This document shows positions 16,692 to 26,264 of a stretch of DNA of 64,000 nt, piece after piece. The stretch covers positions 496,001 through 560,000 of the forward strand of contig CAVQNQ010000002.1 in assembly GCA_963714205.1 (NCBI GenBank), written 5' to 3'. Positions within the stretch are counted from its first letter, which is position 1; each line of letters opens with the position of its first letter. This DNA comes from CAVQNQ01 sp963714205. Lineage in GTDB: Bacteria > Acidobacteriota > Terriglobia > Bryobacterales > Bryobacteraceae. The position numbers and the translations under genes are program-made. Below the pieces are notes generated by a model, which saw nothing but the letters and a program-made list of their open reading frames with translations, did not search any database and was not told the origin of the DNA.

Positions 16692-19600
16692 ATGGTAGTG
16701 ACCCGAGGGTTCCGTTTGACTTCCCTCTTTAAGTGCATGGGATACCTGAGAAGCTGTATATGGATGGTGTCCCTCGTACTGCTGCTTAGCAGTCTTGCTT
16801 TTGCCCAAAGAGACTTGGGTACAATCACCGGCACGGTAACCGACCCGTCGGGCGCCGCGGTGCCAGGTGCGACAATTACCATTACCAACGTCGGGACCGG
16901 GGAAAGCGCCACGGTCTCTACGACTGCGACGGGCGATTATGCTCGTCCGGCGCTGCCTACCGGGACTTATACAGTAACGGCGGAGGCGGCGGGGTTCCGG
17001 CGAACGAGCGAGTCGAACATCACCGTCACGGCCGGAAGCAGAATCGGCGTTCCCTTCGTGATGCAGGTCGGGCAGATCACCGAGACGGTCGAAGTGACCG
17101 GCCAGGCAACCCTGGTGCAGGACGAAAGTACCCAGCTCGGCGCCGCGCTGAACTCACAGGCGGTCACCTCGCTGCCGTTGGGCGCGCAGCGCACATTCAC
17201 TTATCTCGCGCGGTTATCGCCCGGCATCAACCCGAGCGAATCCACGCGCGATCAGAACACGGGCGGTTTCTCCGCCAACGGCCAGCGCGGGACGGGGCAG
17301 AACAACTTCCTGCTCAATGGTGTGGATAACAACGTCGACGTCATCGACTTCCTGAACGGAGCCTCGTTCGTCATTGGTCCGCCACCCGAGGCGATCGGCG
17401 AGATGACGGTCATGACCAGCGGCTACAACGCTGAGTACGGCCGGGCTGCCGGAGGCGTGGTCAACGTCAATCTCAAGACGGGGACCAACGAACTGCATGG
17501 CGGCGTCTGGGAGGTCCTCCAGAACAACGATCTCAACGCCAACTCGTGGCAGAACAACAATGTCGGCTCGCCCCGGCCGGTATACAGACAGAACCAGTTT
17601 GGCGGCGCTGCGGGCGGACCGATTATCAAGAATCGCTTCTTCATCTTTGGCGATTACCAGGGCACGCGGCAGAAGACCCCCTCGGCCGGCTTTGACACCT
17701 TCCCCACGCAGGCGGAACTCCAGGGGAATTTCTCGGGCTTGCTGGGACCGTCGATCGGCTCCGGCGCGAATGGGAACATTGCCCAGTACCAGATCTTCGA
17801 TCCGGCCAGCACCACGACCGTCAATGGCCAACTGGTACGCACTCCCTTCCCCGGAAACATCATCCCAACCACCCGGTTCGACCCCGCCGCAGCCAAGATT
17901 GCAGCTCTCTTTCCGGCGCCGAACCAGCCGGTGAATGGCTTCCCGATCAACGACTACTACTACTCCGCGCCGAGTTTTATGCAGCAGGACTCCGGCGATC
18001 TCCGCGGCGACTTCCGGATCAGCGATAAGGACAGCCTGTACGGCTCGTTGAGTTGGATGGACCAGGCCTCGGGTGGTAACGCTGTACTGCCAGCGCTCGG
18101 CTCTAATGCGGGCGGGAATCCGAGCACCCAGGCAACCTTCACCCGCAACGGACAAATGGGGTACACCCGAGTTTGGACCCCGTCGATCGTTTCCGAGACC
18201 CGCGTCGCCACCACGCGCCTGCATACCTCGATTATCGGCGTCAATCAGACCACGGACGGCTACAAAGAATACGGCATCGGAGGATACGACCCCAGCGGTT
18301 CCCTGCCGAGCAATGGCGGGCTTCCGGGGATGAGTCCTTCCCGCTACACCGGTTTTGGCGCGGGCGGATGGCAGCCGATGCTGATGTGGAGCAACGTCCG
18401 GGACTTCATCCAGAACGTGGCGATCATGAAGGGTTCCCACGCGATCAAGTTCGGAGGCGAACTCCGGCTGGTGCAGTTCCCCTTTGTCCAGTTCTCGGAC
18501 CCGCACGGCGACATGAACTTCTCCAACAATGCCACGGCATATCCTGGCGCCGGCGCCCTCAGCGGCAGTAGCGGCGATGGGATGGCCTCCTTCCTGCTGG
18601 GCATTGTGGATTCCGGCTCCATCTCCACCACCAACTTCATCTCCTCGCAGAAGCAGACCTGGGCGTTCTACGGTCAGGACGACTGGAAAGTTACCCCCAA
18701 GCTGACCTTGAACCTGGGGATACGGTACGAACTTTTCTCGCCCACTTACGAGAGGTTCGGCCGGTCATCGAACTTCGTGTGGCAGGACGTAACCCTCTAC
18801 ATCCCGAAGGGGAACAACTCCAACCAGGCTCTGCCGCCGAACTTTGCCACTTCTTTCCCGAACGTCACCGTGTCCCGCGGCGCGGTCAGCAAGTACATGT
18901 ACCCGTGGGACAAATACGACTTCGGCCCGCGGTTTGGCTTGGCCTACAAAGTAGCTCCGAAGACCGTCATTCGCGCGGGCTTCGGGATCTTCTACGGCGG
19001 CGAGGAAAATCTGGGCGGCAGCCCCAACCTCGGCGAAAACGCGCCGTTCAACTATACGGTCTCGCTGGGCCGGTTCGACCTGAATGACAACCCGCTTCCC
19101 AATAACTTTGTCACGAATCCGTGGTTCGCCGGGGGATTGTCCTCCGGCTGGCCTACGAATGTCTTCCAAGCGCCTGCCCCGGTGGACTTCCACGGTTTCG
19201 CCACGGACTCCCGGAGCCCGCTGGTGCAGAAGTGGAACGTGGCGGTGCAGCGCGAGTTTCTCTGGCAGACCGCAGTGGAGGTGGCCTACGTCGGAAATCA
19301 CCAAAGCCACCAATATGAGACGGACCAGGCGGGTGGGAATGCCTGCCCCAACTTCGCCACCACCAACACCAACATCACTTGCGCGTCGCTTGAGCCGATT
19401 CCGTACATCGGACCGGGCAACGTCACCAACAGCAACGCATACGCAAACTACAACGCCTTGACCGTGAAGGTGGAGAAGCGGCTGAGCAATGGCTTACAGT
19501 TCATCACCTCGTACGCCTGGTCGCACGTGATGACGGATGCGTGCCTGCCTCTGAGCAACGTGTGCGATTCGCCCAATCCGCTGAACTACGCGAGCATGTA

Positions 19601-20159
19601 CTCCAACGCCCAGTGGGACCATCGCCATAGCTTCACCACCGGCTTCGTGTATGAATTGCCGGTCGGGAAGGGCAGGCAGTTCGGGGCCGCTATGAACCCC
19701 GTGCTCAACACCATTGTGGGCGGGTGGGGGCTGAACGGCATTCTGACCATCCGCACAGGCGCTCCTAACATCCTGAACTACAACGGATGTCAGGGTGTAT
19801 GGCGTTGGTGCCGGCCCGATGTCGTATCCGGGCAGAATATCGGCTCGCCTGCCGGGGGCCGGAGCGCGAATGAATGGTTCAACACCGCCGCCTTCACGAC
19901 TCCCGCTCCTCTGACGGGCGGCAACGCAGCTCCGTACGACATATACAACCCTGGAAACAGCACGCTCGACTCGGCTCTGTTCAAGAACTTCCGCATCACC
20001 GAGCGCTTCAGCACGGAGTTCCGGTTCGAGGCCTTCAACACGTTCAACAAGGTTCAACTCGGCGCCCCCGACACGAACTTCCAAGACTCGACCTTTGGCA
20101 AGATCACCACGAGTTCGGGTGAACGTCGCGCCCAGTTCTCTCTCCGGCTGCATTTCTAG
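16692..20159 (+). CDS. Oar-type TonB-dependent outer-membrane receptor 1
   Basis: The 1,155-residue protein has a signal peptide (MVSLVLLLSSLAFA) and then a Cna-B/carboxypeptidase-regulatory-like domain (LGTITGTVTDPSGAAVPGAT, ending TVTAEAAGFRR). A plug follows (ETVEVTGQATLVQDESTQLG, then NFLLNGVDNNVDV and VMTSGYNAEYGRAAGGVVNV). A long beta-barrel ends with an aromatic residue (RRAQFSLRLHF), as outer-membrane barrels do. Such Oar-like receptors import large or chelated substrates using TonB, and are highly expanded in Acidobacteria. The substrate is unknown. ATG 16692 has AGAGG six bases upstream. A strong terminator separates it from the CRTAC1-TPR pair that follows in the same direction. 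Confidence 0.9.
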   Translation: MVVTRGFRLTSLFKCMGYLRSCIWMVSLVLLLSSLAFAQRDLGTITGTVTDPSGAAVPGATITITNVGTGESATVSTTATGDYARPALPTGTYTVTAEAAGFRRTSESNITVTAGSRIGVPFVMQVGQITETVEVTGQATLVQDESTQLGAALNSQAVTSLPLGAQRTFTYLARLSPGINPSESTRDQNTGGFSANGQRGTGQNNFLLNGVDNNVDVIDFLNGASFVIGPPPEAIGEMTVMTSGYNAEYGRAAGGVVNVNLKTGTNELHGGVWEVLQNNDLNANSWQNNNVGSPRPVYRQNQFGGAAGGPIIKNRFFIFGDYQGTRQKTPSAGFDTFPTQAELQGNFSGLLGPSIGSGANGNIAQYQIFDPASTTTVNGQLVRTPFPGNIIPTTRFDPAAAKIAALFPAPNQPVNGFPINDYYYSAPSFMQQDSGDLRGDFRISDKDSLYGSLSWMDQASGGNAVLPALGSNAGGNPSTQATFTRNGQMGYTRVWTPSIVSETRVATTRLHTSIIGVNQTTDGYKEYGIGGYDPSGSLPSNGGLPGMSPSRYTGFGAGGWQPMLMWSNVRDFIQNVAIMKGSHAIKFGGELRLVQFPFVQFSDPHGDMNFSNNATAYPGAGALSGSSGDGMASFLLGIVDSGSISTTNFISSQKQTWAFYGQDDWKVTPKLTLNLGIRYELFSPTYERFGRSSNFVWQDVTLYIPKGNNSNQALPPNFATSFPNVTVSRGAVSKYMYPWDKYDFGPRFGLAYKVAPKTVIRAGFGIFYGGEENLGGSPNLGENAPFNYTVSLGRFDLNDNPLPNNFVTNPWFAGGLSSGWPTNVFQAPAPVDFHGFATDSRSPLVQKWNVAVQREFLWQTAVEVAYVGNHQSHQYETDQAGGNACPNFATTNTNITCASLEPIPYIGPGNVTNSNAYANYNALTVKVEKRLSNGLQFITSYAWSHVMTDACLPLSNVCDSPNPLNYASMYSNAQWDHRHSFTTGFVYELPVGKGRQFGAAMNPVLNTIVGGWGLNGILTIRTGAPNILNYNGCQGVWRWCRPDVVSGQNIGSPAGGRSANEWFNTAAFTTPAPLTGGNAAPYDIYNPGNSTLDSALFKNFRITERFSTEFRFEAFNTFNKVQLGAPDTNFQDSTFGKITTSSGERRAQFSLRLHF

Positions 20160-20191
20160 CCGGACGCCTGACCTTTAGACCGTTTCACACG

Positions 20192-20223
20192 AGCCCCCGC
20201 CCTATGCGGCGGGGGCTTTTCTT
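20192..20223 (+). terminator. Rho-independent terminator after TonB receptor 1
   Basis: AGCCCCCGCC (20192-20201) pairs perfectly with GGCGGGGGCT (20208-20217) around a six-base loop. TTTTCTTTAT follows. It lies 33 bases after the receptor stop and 24 bases before the GTG of the CRTAC1 gene, so it should strongly limit read-through. Confidence 0.88.
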
Positions 20224-20246
20224 TATACTGGATACGGAGCTAAATC

Positions 20247-21935
20247 GTGCGGGCAGCTATCACTGGTGGATTTGTAGCTTTGAGCGCGCTCCTCAGCCCG
20301 GCCTTGTGGCGGGCCGCGCCTGCCGAATCGCCCATTCACTTTATCTATCGGCCGATCGATTTCACCCTCGACACCTGCCAGACGCCGGAGCGCCATGCGC
20401 CCGAAACCATGGCCGGCGGGGTCGCGGTCTTCGACTACAACAACGACGGTAACCTGGACATCTTCTTCGCCAACGGCGCCGATATCCGAACGCTGAAGAA
20501 GACCTCGCCCAGGTACTCCAACCGGCTGTTTGCCAACGATGGCAAGGGCCACTTCACGGACGTTACGGAAAAGGCCGGCCTGGCAGGCGGCGGCTACGAC
20601 ATTGCCGCGGCGGTCGGCGATTACGACAACGATGGCAACAAGGATCTCTTCGTGGGCGGCGTCCACGGAAACCGGCTTTATCACAACAACGGAGACGGCA
20701 CCTTCACGGATGTGACCAAGAAGGCTGGAATCGACCAGCCCGATAGCGAGTACGGCCCCCTCTGGTCGGTCGGCGCCGCGTGGGTCGATGTCAACAACGA
20801 TGGGCTGCTCGATCTGTTCGTAGTCAATTATCTGAGCTGGGACATCGCCACGGAGCCGCCCTGCCTGACGGCGGGCGGGCGTGACTATTGCGATCCGAAA
20901 TTTTACAAGAAAACCCCTAACCAGTTGTTTCTCAACAACGGCGATGGCACGTTCAGGGATGTCTCGGCCGAGTCGGGCATCCGCGCGCACCCGGGCAAGG
21001 GCATGGGAGCCGGCATCGCCGATTTCGATCTCGATGGCTGGATGGACATTTTCGTCACCAACGACAAACTCGAGAATTCCCTCTTCCATAACAAGGGTGG
21101 CGGAGAGTTTGAGGAAGTCGCCTTTGAGACCAATGTAGCCTTGCGCGAGGATGCCGAATGGATCTCCGGTATGGGCGTGGACTTCCGCGACATCGATAAC
21201 GACGGCTATCCCGATATCGTCTTCGTGGCGCTTGACGACGAAACCTTCCCCATCTTCAGAAACACGGGAAAGGGGGATTTCGCCGACATCACCCGCAGCA
21301 GCGGCATGGCTGCGCTCAGCCTGCCGATGGCCGGATACTCGCCGACGGTCTGCGACTTAGACAACGATGGCTGGAAGGATATCTTCGTCACTCGCGGGCA
21401 TGTTGAGATGATGCTGCCGGAACGCGTCGGCCAGGTCGAGCAGCCGAACACGGTCTTTCGCAACCTTGGCGGAGCCAAATTGGCCGGCGGCGTCAGGTTC
21501 GCCGCGCTAACCGCCGAAGCGGGCCTGGCCGCGCAGCCGCCCAGGCGGCACCGCGGCTCGGCCGTGGGCGACCTGAACGGCGACGGGCGCTTGGACGTGG
21601 TGGTGAGTGCCATCGGAGCGCCGGCCGAGATCTGGATGAACGACAGTCCTGGAGGCAACCACTGGATCGAGTTTCAATTGGAAGGCACCAAGAGCAACCG
21701 CGACGCCATAGGGGCGCGGATCAAAGTGGTGACGCGCGCCGGGACGCAGTATAACCATGTCTCGTTCAGCTACGGATACGCTTCGTCGAGCGCCGGCCCC
21801 GTGCACTTCGGTTTGGGCGCGGAGAAGTCGGCGGATACCGTGGAGGTCCGCTGGCCGTCGGGAGTGGTTCAGCAACTGAAGAATGTTGCCGGCGATCGCG
21901 TAGTGCGGATCAGGGAGCCCGGGCCGCCGCGATGA
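20247..21935 (+). CDS. CRTAC1-family protein A (FG-GAP/VCBS repeats plus ASPIC/UnbV)
   Basis: The 562-residue exported protein has a signal (LSALLSPALWRA), then repeated propeller blades with calcium-type DxDxDG loops (DYNNDGNLDIFF, DYDNDGNKDLFV, DVNNDGLLDLFV, DFDLDGWMDIFV and others). It ends with an ASPIC/UnbV domain ending SSSAGPVHFGLGAEKS. It belongs to the subtype with MAGGVAVFDY at blade 1 and a Cys pair C-x7-YC (PCLTAGGRDYC). The family is widespread but its biochemical role is not established; integrin-like binding is the usual guess. Start GTG 20247 has GGAG seven bases upstream. It overlaps the TPR gene by ATGA. Confidence 0.88.
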   Translation: MRAAITGGFVALSALLSPALWRAAPAESPIHFIYRPIDFTLDTCQTPERHAPETMAGGVAVFDYNNDGNLDIFFANGADIRTLKKTSPRYSNRLFANDGKGHFTDVTEKAGLAGGGYDIAAAVGDYDNDGNKDLFVGGVHGNRLYHNNGDGTFTDVTKKAGIDQPDSEYGPLWSVGAAWVDVNNDGLLDLFVVNYLSWDIATEPPCLTAGGRDYCDPKFYKKTPNQLFLNNGDGTFRDVSAESGIRAHPGKGMGAGIADFDLDGWMDIFVTNDKLENSLFHNKGGGEFEEVAFETNVALREDAEWISGMGVDFRDIDNDGYPDIVFVALDDETFPIFRNTGKGDFADITRSSGMAALSLPMAGYSPTVCDLDNDGWKDIFVTRGHVEMMLPERVGQVEQPNTVFRNLGGAKLAGGVRFAALTAEAGLAAQPPRRHRGSAVGDLNGDGRLDVVVSAIGAPAEIWMNDSPGGNHWIEFQLEGTKSNRDAIGARIKVVTRAGTQYNHVSFSYGYASSSAGPVHFGLGAEKSADTVEVRWPSGVVQQLKNVAGDRVVRIREPGPPR

Positions 21936-23173
21936 GACGCTTTCGGATCGCGCTGCTGGGCGTGCTTGCCTGTCTGCTGTTGCCGCTGGCCGGTCCGGCG
22001 CAGCCGCAAGCCCAGGACGACCTTCGGCAGGGCCTGGCCGCACTCAGCCGGAACGACCTAGTCCACGCGCGCGAATGCCTGGAAAGAGCTTCGCAGGCGG
22101 ATCCGCGGAATGCCGTAGTTTGGATAGCGCTAGCCCAGACCTACCTCAAGAGCGGGCAGAAGGACATGGCGGCACGGGCCGCCGGCCGCGCGGAGCAGTT
22201 CGGCGCCAGCACTCCTCCCGTCCAGCACGCGCTCGCCTTGTATTACGCGGGGACCGGGGAGTTCGCCAAGGCGGCCGAGTGGGAGCGCCGCTTTGCGGCC
22301 TCGCCCGGAGCCGGCGCGCAAGCGGTTTCGAGCGCCGCCGTGCTTTCGCTCGATGCCGGCCAGGCGGACGAGGCCGTGAAATGGGCCCAGGCCGCGTTGC
22401 GTGGGTCCGACAGCCCTGAAATGCACCACCTCCTTGGCCAGGCATATCAAGCGGCGGGGCGGCCCGATTCCGCGCTGCCCGAATTGCGCCGCGCGTTCGA
22501 ACTGGCGCCCGCGCAAGAGGTCTTCCTGTCGGACTATGGGCAGGCGCTTCTCAAGGCCGGGGAATTCGCCGGGGCCTTCGCTGTGTTGGAGAACGGACAG
22601 CGCGAGTTTCCAAAAGACCCGCAGATCGTACTCGCCTATGGCGTGGCCTGCTACGTCCAGCGCCGAATGGCGGATGCCGTGAGCGCTTTCTTGCAAGTGA
22701 TCCGGCTCGACGACACGGTTGAGCAGCCTTACGTCTTTCTGGGCCGGACTCTGGAGCAGGCGGGCGCCCGGCTGCCGGAGGTCATTGCAGCCTATGCCGC
22801 ATGGGAGAAGAAGGCCCCGGACAACTACTTGCCCGTCTTTCTTCACGCGAAGGCAATTGCGGCATCGAACCCGGACGCCCCCGAGATAGAGCCCGACCTG
22901 CGCCGCTCGATTGAACGGAACGGAGCGTTCTGGGAATCGCACCTGGAACTAGGTGTGCTGTTGTCAAGGCAGGGTAAGTGGCCCGAGGCCGCTCGCGAGC
23001 TGTCGCGTAGCATCGAACTGAACCCCGATGAACCCAGAACGCATTATGAGCTGGCGCGAGTCTATTTGCGCCTGGGCAAGCCGGATCTGGCCCGAGCCGA
23101 GCGAGCCGAGTCCGACCGTGCAAGGAACTCCGAGAACACCCCGGAACCGCAGGAGGGCCCCGGAAATAAGTAG
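21932..23173 (+). CDS. Secreted TPR protein, partner of CRTAC1 A
   Basis: The 413-residue product has a signal peptide (LLGVLACLLLPLAGPAQ) and about ten TPR units to near residue 395. Examples are DLVHARECLERASQADPRNA and WPEAARELSRSIELNPDEPR. A charged tail follows. The ATG overlaps the CRTAC1 stop (ATGA, 21932-21935), so the two proteins are made together, as in the other CRTAC1-TPR pairs of this window. It converges with the alginate-export gene, six bases between stops, and no terminator was seen in the gap. Confidence 0.82.
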   Translation: MRRFRIALLGVLACLLLPLAGPAQPQAQDDLRQGLAALSRNDLVHARECLERASQADPRNAVVWIALAQTYLKSGQKDMAARAAGRAEQFGASTPPVQHALALYYAGTGEFAKAAEWERRFAASPGAGAQAVSSAAVLSLDAGQADEAVKWAQAALRGSDSPEMHHLLGQAYQAAGRPDSALPELRRAFELAPAQEVFLSDYGQALLKAGEFAGAFAVLENGQREFPKDPQIVLAYGVACYVQRRMADAVSAFLQVIRLDDTVEQPYVFLGRTLEQAGARLPEVIAAYAAWEKKAPDNYLPVFLHAKAIAASNPDAPEIEPDLRRSIERNGAFWESHLELGVLLSRQGKWPEAARELSRSIELNPDEPRTHYELARVYLRLGKPDLARAERAESDRARNSENTPEPQEGPGNK

Positions 23174-23179
23174 GCAGGC

Positions 23180-24562
23180 TCAGAGCCCCTGGGTGAAGCG
23201 ATAGGTCATGTAAACGAAGGGGTAGTTGAAGTCCTTGCCGGAAGTGGTGCGATTCAGAAAAGCGCCGGTGAAGAACCGAGCATATCCGAAGCCAAGAGAG
23301 AGCACCTCTTTCCAGTTCCGCTCGGCCCAGGCATCCGCTTCCTGGCCCACGTGCCGCCCGGCTGAACCGGTGGGCGATTGAGCTACAGGAGCGCCGCTCA
23401 AAGAATAGAGGGCATCGCGCGCGCTGGCCAGCCAGAAATTCCCGTAGGTTTCCGTGAACTTCCATTTCCGGCTCACGGTCTCGGAGACGCCCGCGCGCAC
23501 CTGCTCGATATTGCGCCAGCCCACCTGGTCGGCGAAGCCAAGCTTATTGTGATTGGAAGGATAGATCTGGTCAAAGGTGCCCCATGTTCTGCCGGTGGGG
23601 TCCTTGGTGCCGCTGGCATAGTTGGCTTCCAGGAACGGCCGCGGCTTGAGCCGCATGTTCAGCGGTTTCGCAATATTCCAGTGGCCCGCCCAGGAATCGA
23701 TAGAATCCGGGCCCAAAGAGCCCGCTTGACGCGCCATTTCTACGTCATACTCGAGCACGCCCGGCAGCTTGCCGTCCAGGCGCGCGCCCATGGTCGCTTC
23801 GCTCAATGCGCCGCGCCCGGCGTTCTCGCTGAGCCGCAGAGTCGCCGGCGCCACGCGCCACAACACATACGGTTCCAAGGTCGCATGCGGAACGATACGG
23901 GTCAGGCTGCCATACGCGCCGTGAAGATTGTTTCCCTCGTAGTGATGGTCGATGACGCCATCGCGCGCCAGAACCACCGCCGACGAGAACAGGCTCAAGC
24001 GGAACCATGTATGGTGCAGGTCGAGCCGCACCGCGTCGAAGGTCCGCGGCACATTCAGCCAGTCCGCCGGGCCTATGAGGCGCTCTTCTCCGAATGAGAG
24101 AACCTGCCGGCCGGCCAAGATATCGAACCAGCCGTCGGAGGCGTTGCCCAATTGCACGTAGGCTTGCCAGATATCGAAGGTGTTCTGGTAGGGCGGCGTG
24201 GAGGGCACATTCTGGTTGCCAAAAATTCGAGAGTCCTGCATTTCGCCCACAAATTTAAGCCAATTAGTGGGTTGAATGGTCACCTTTACTCGAAGGCGGC
24301 TGAGGTCGTGGTCATCGTCTTTGGAGTTATAGCCGATGCCGCTGGGGCGTTCGGCACGGTTGCGGTACTGGCCGTCGAAGCGGAGCCACGGGGGCAGCTC
24401 CTGGTTTAGATCCTCTATGGGAATCAGCCAGGATGGAGGGTCGCTTGTCTGGCCGGTGGTCTGTGCGTTCAGAGACGCAGCGGCGGCGCTGAGCAACATA
24501 GCGCCGGCTGCTAGCGCAGTCGCCGCGCGGAAGTTGGTATAGGAAAGCAGAACTCCAGTCAT
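23180..24562 (-). CDS. Alginate-export-family outer-membrane porin (AlgE-like)
   Basis: The 460-residue product has a signal peptide (ATALAAGAMLLSAAAASLNAQ) and the Alginate_exp barrel pattern. It opens with PPWLRFDGQYRNRAERPSG, then LSRLRVKVTIQPTNWLKFV, FDIWQAYVQLG and DILAGRQVLSFGEERLIGPA. It then has alternating strands and ends with an aromatic-rich strand YPFVYMTYRFTQGL. Proteins of this family are specific porins, not only for alginate. It is the last gene of an operon: cytochrome-TPR protein, CRTAC1 B, then this, with 28 bases to the CRTAC1 stop. This suggests a porin serving the same substrate. A weak ribosome site precedes ATG 24562. Confidence 0.86.
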   Translation of the reverse strand: MTGVLLSYTNFRAATALAAGAMLLSAAAASLNAQTTGQTSDPPSWLIPIEDLNQELPPWLRFDGQYRNRAERPSGIGYNSKDDDHDLSRLRVKVTIQPTNWLKFVGEMQDSRIFGNQNVPSTPPYQNTFDIWQAYVQLGNASDGWFDILAGRQVLSFGEERLIGPADWLNVPRTFDAVRLDLHHTWFRLSLFSSAVVLARDGVIDHHYEGNNLHGAYGSLTRIVPHATLEPYVLWRVAPATLRLSENAGRGALSEATMGARLDGKLPGVLEYDVEMARQAGSLGPDSIDSWAGHWNIAKPLNMRLKPRPFLEANYASGTKDPTGRTWGTFDQIYPSNHNKLGFADQVGWRNIEQVRAGVSETVSRKWKFTETYGNFWLASARDALYSLSGAPVAQSPTGSAGRHVGQEADAWAERNWKEVLSLGFGYARFFTGAFLNRTTSGKDFNYPFVYMTYRFTQGL

Positions 24563-24590
24563 GTGTGTGTCTCGATGCTTACTTGTTTAT

Positions 24591-26264
24591 TTACTGAAGG
24601 GCTGTAATCCCGCGGCTTTCATCGATGAGCACCCGCTGATTGGCGGCCACATTCTCGAACCGCTGCTTTCGGCCGCTGGGCCACTGGACTTCTACAGCCG
24701 CGACCGCATCGGCGCCCAGTCCGAAGGTCAGGGCCAGGTCGCTTTGCGAACAGTAACTGGAACCGCTGCGCACCATGTTCCACTGTTTTCCGCCGGGGCT
24801 TTCTACACGAACCACGCCGCCGATTCCATCGCGATTCGATTGCGTACCCCTAAGCCGGACGCTCAACCAATGGTTGTGGTTGGCCCGGTCATTGCGCAGC
24901 AGAACGGCCGGCCCGTTATTCGCTGAGATCAGAACGTCCAGATCGCCGTCGTGGTCGAAATCGGCATAGGCCGCTCCACGCGCCACCCTGGCCGTTGAGA
25001 AAGCCGGTCCCATCCGCGAACTGACGTTGTCGAAGCGGCCATTCCCCAGATTGCGGAACAGCAGCGGGGATTCCTTGTAAGCCACCTTCGGCTGCACGCG
25101 GCCGATCTCGTCTTCGATATGGCCGTTGGCGGCCAGGATATCGGGGTAGCCATCGAGATCGTAATCGAAGAAGAACACCCCGAAAGTGAGCGAGAGGAGG
25201 CTGCTACGGCCCACAGTGGAAGACGGCGCTTCGTCCACGAACAGGCCGTTTCCCTCGTTGTGATAGAGGCCCAGCATCTGGTTGGAGAAATTGCCCACCA
25301 GGAGGTGAGGCCGGCCGCTGCGGTCGTAATCGGCGGCATCGGCGCCCATAGCTCCGCGAGCTACGCCATCTTCGCCGTAGGCCACGCCGGCCGCCATGCC
25401 TTCCTCCCTAAAAGTTCCGTTGCCCAGGTTGCGATAGAGCTTATTCGGTTGGGTGTCGTTGGCTACGAATAAGTCGGGCCAGCCATCCTGGTTATAATCC
25501 AGCACGGTCACACCAAGCGACTTACTCGTAGGATCGCCCAGACCGGCCTTTTCGGACACTTCTTGGAAGCGGCCATTGCCGAGGTTATGGAACAGGCGCG
25601 AGCGCGTGCCTTTGTAGGATTCGGGCGTGCAATAGGACTTGGTGGCGCCATCCAAAGAGCACCACAGATCAGTTTGTGGCGTCCACTGCACGTAATTGGC
25701 CACGAACAGGTCCACTCTGCCGTCGCGATCGTAGTCCAGCCAGACCGCGCTGGTTCCGAAGTTGGCATTCTGAATTCCGGCCGCCCGGGTCACGTCGCGA
25801 AATTTGCCGTTGCCCTCGTTATGGAAGAGACGGTCGCCCTCGAGGGCGGTGATGTAGACGTCTTCGCGGCCGTCGTTATCGTAGTCCGCGATCGCCACGC
25901 CGAGGCCGTACATTTCCACATCCAGGCCGCTCCCGGCGGTCACGTCGGTGAAGGTTCCGTCATGGTTGTTATGATAGAGCGCGGCGACGGAACGCCGGCC
26001 CCGGGGCGTGAAATCCTTGCCATTTACGAGCAGGATATCCGCCCAGCCGTCGCCATCGGCATCGAAGAAGGCACAACCCGCGCCGAGCGTCTCGGGCAGA
26101 TACTTTCGGCCTGAACGCCCCGCATTGTGAATGAAGCGAATGCCCGCCTGCGCGGTAACATCGGTAAAAGCCGCCGTGCCGCGAGGAATGCTATCCGCCG
26201 CGAGAGTTACTACAACCAGAACCGCCGCGACTAATATAAGTGGGAATGCGTCCGAAGCTCTCAT
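24591..26264 (-). CDS. CRTAC1-family protein B (subtype with KYLPETxGAGCAF)
   Basis: The 557-residue exported protein has a signal (FPLILVAAVLVVVTLAADS), then IRFIHNAGRSGRKYLPETLG followed by GAGCAFFDADGDGWADILLV. Blades carry calcium-type loops (DYDNDGREDVYI, DYDRDGRVDLFV, DYNQDGWPDLFV). The Cys pair is C-x8-YC (WCSLDGATKSYC), one residue longer than in proteins A, C and D. The ASPIC end reads SSYCSQSDLALTFGLG and also carries a Cys. It shares this subtype with the CRTAC1 after the kinase operon. Its start overlaps the cytochrome gene stop (ATGA, 26261-26264). Confidence 0.88.
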   Translation of the reverse strand: MRASDAFPLILVAAVLVVVTLAADSIPRGTAAFTDVTAQAGIRFIHNAGRSGRKYLPETLGAGCAFFDADGDGWADILLVNGKDFTPRGRRSVAALYHNNHDGTFTDVTAGSGLDVEMYGLGVAIADYDNDGREDVYITALEGDRLFHNEGNGKFRDVTRAAGIQNANFGTSAVWLDYDRDGRVDLFVANYVQWTPQTDLWCSLDGATKSYCTPESYKGTRSRLFHNLGNGRFQEVSEKAGLGDPTSKSLGVTVLDYNQDGWPDLFVANDTQPNKLYRNLGNGTFREEGMAAGVAYGEDGVARGAMGADAADYDRSGRPHLLVGNFSNQMLGLYHNEGNGLFVDEAPSSTVGRSSLLSLTFGVFFFDYDLDGYPDILAANGHIEDEIGRVQPKVAYKESPLLFRNLGNGRFDNVSSRMGPAFSTARVARGAAYADFDHDGDLDVLISANNGPAVLLRNDRANHNHWLSVRLRGTQSNRDGIGGVVRVESPGGKQWNMVRSGSSYCSQSDLALTFGLGADAVAAVEVQWPSGRKQRFENVAANQRVLIDESRGITALQ

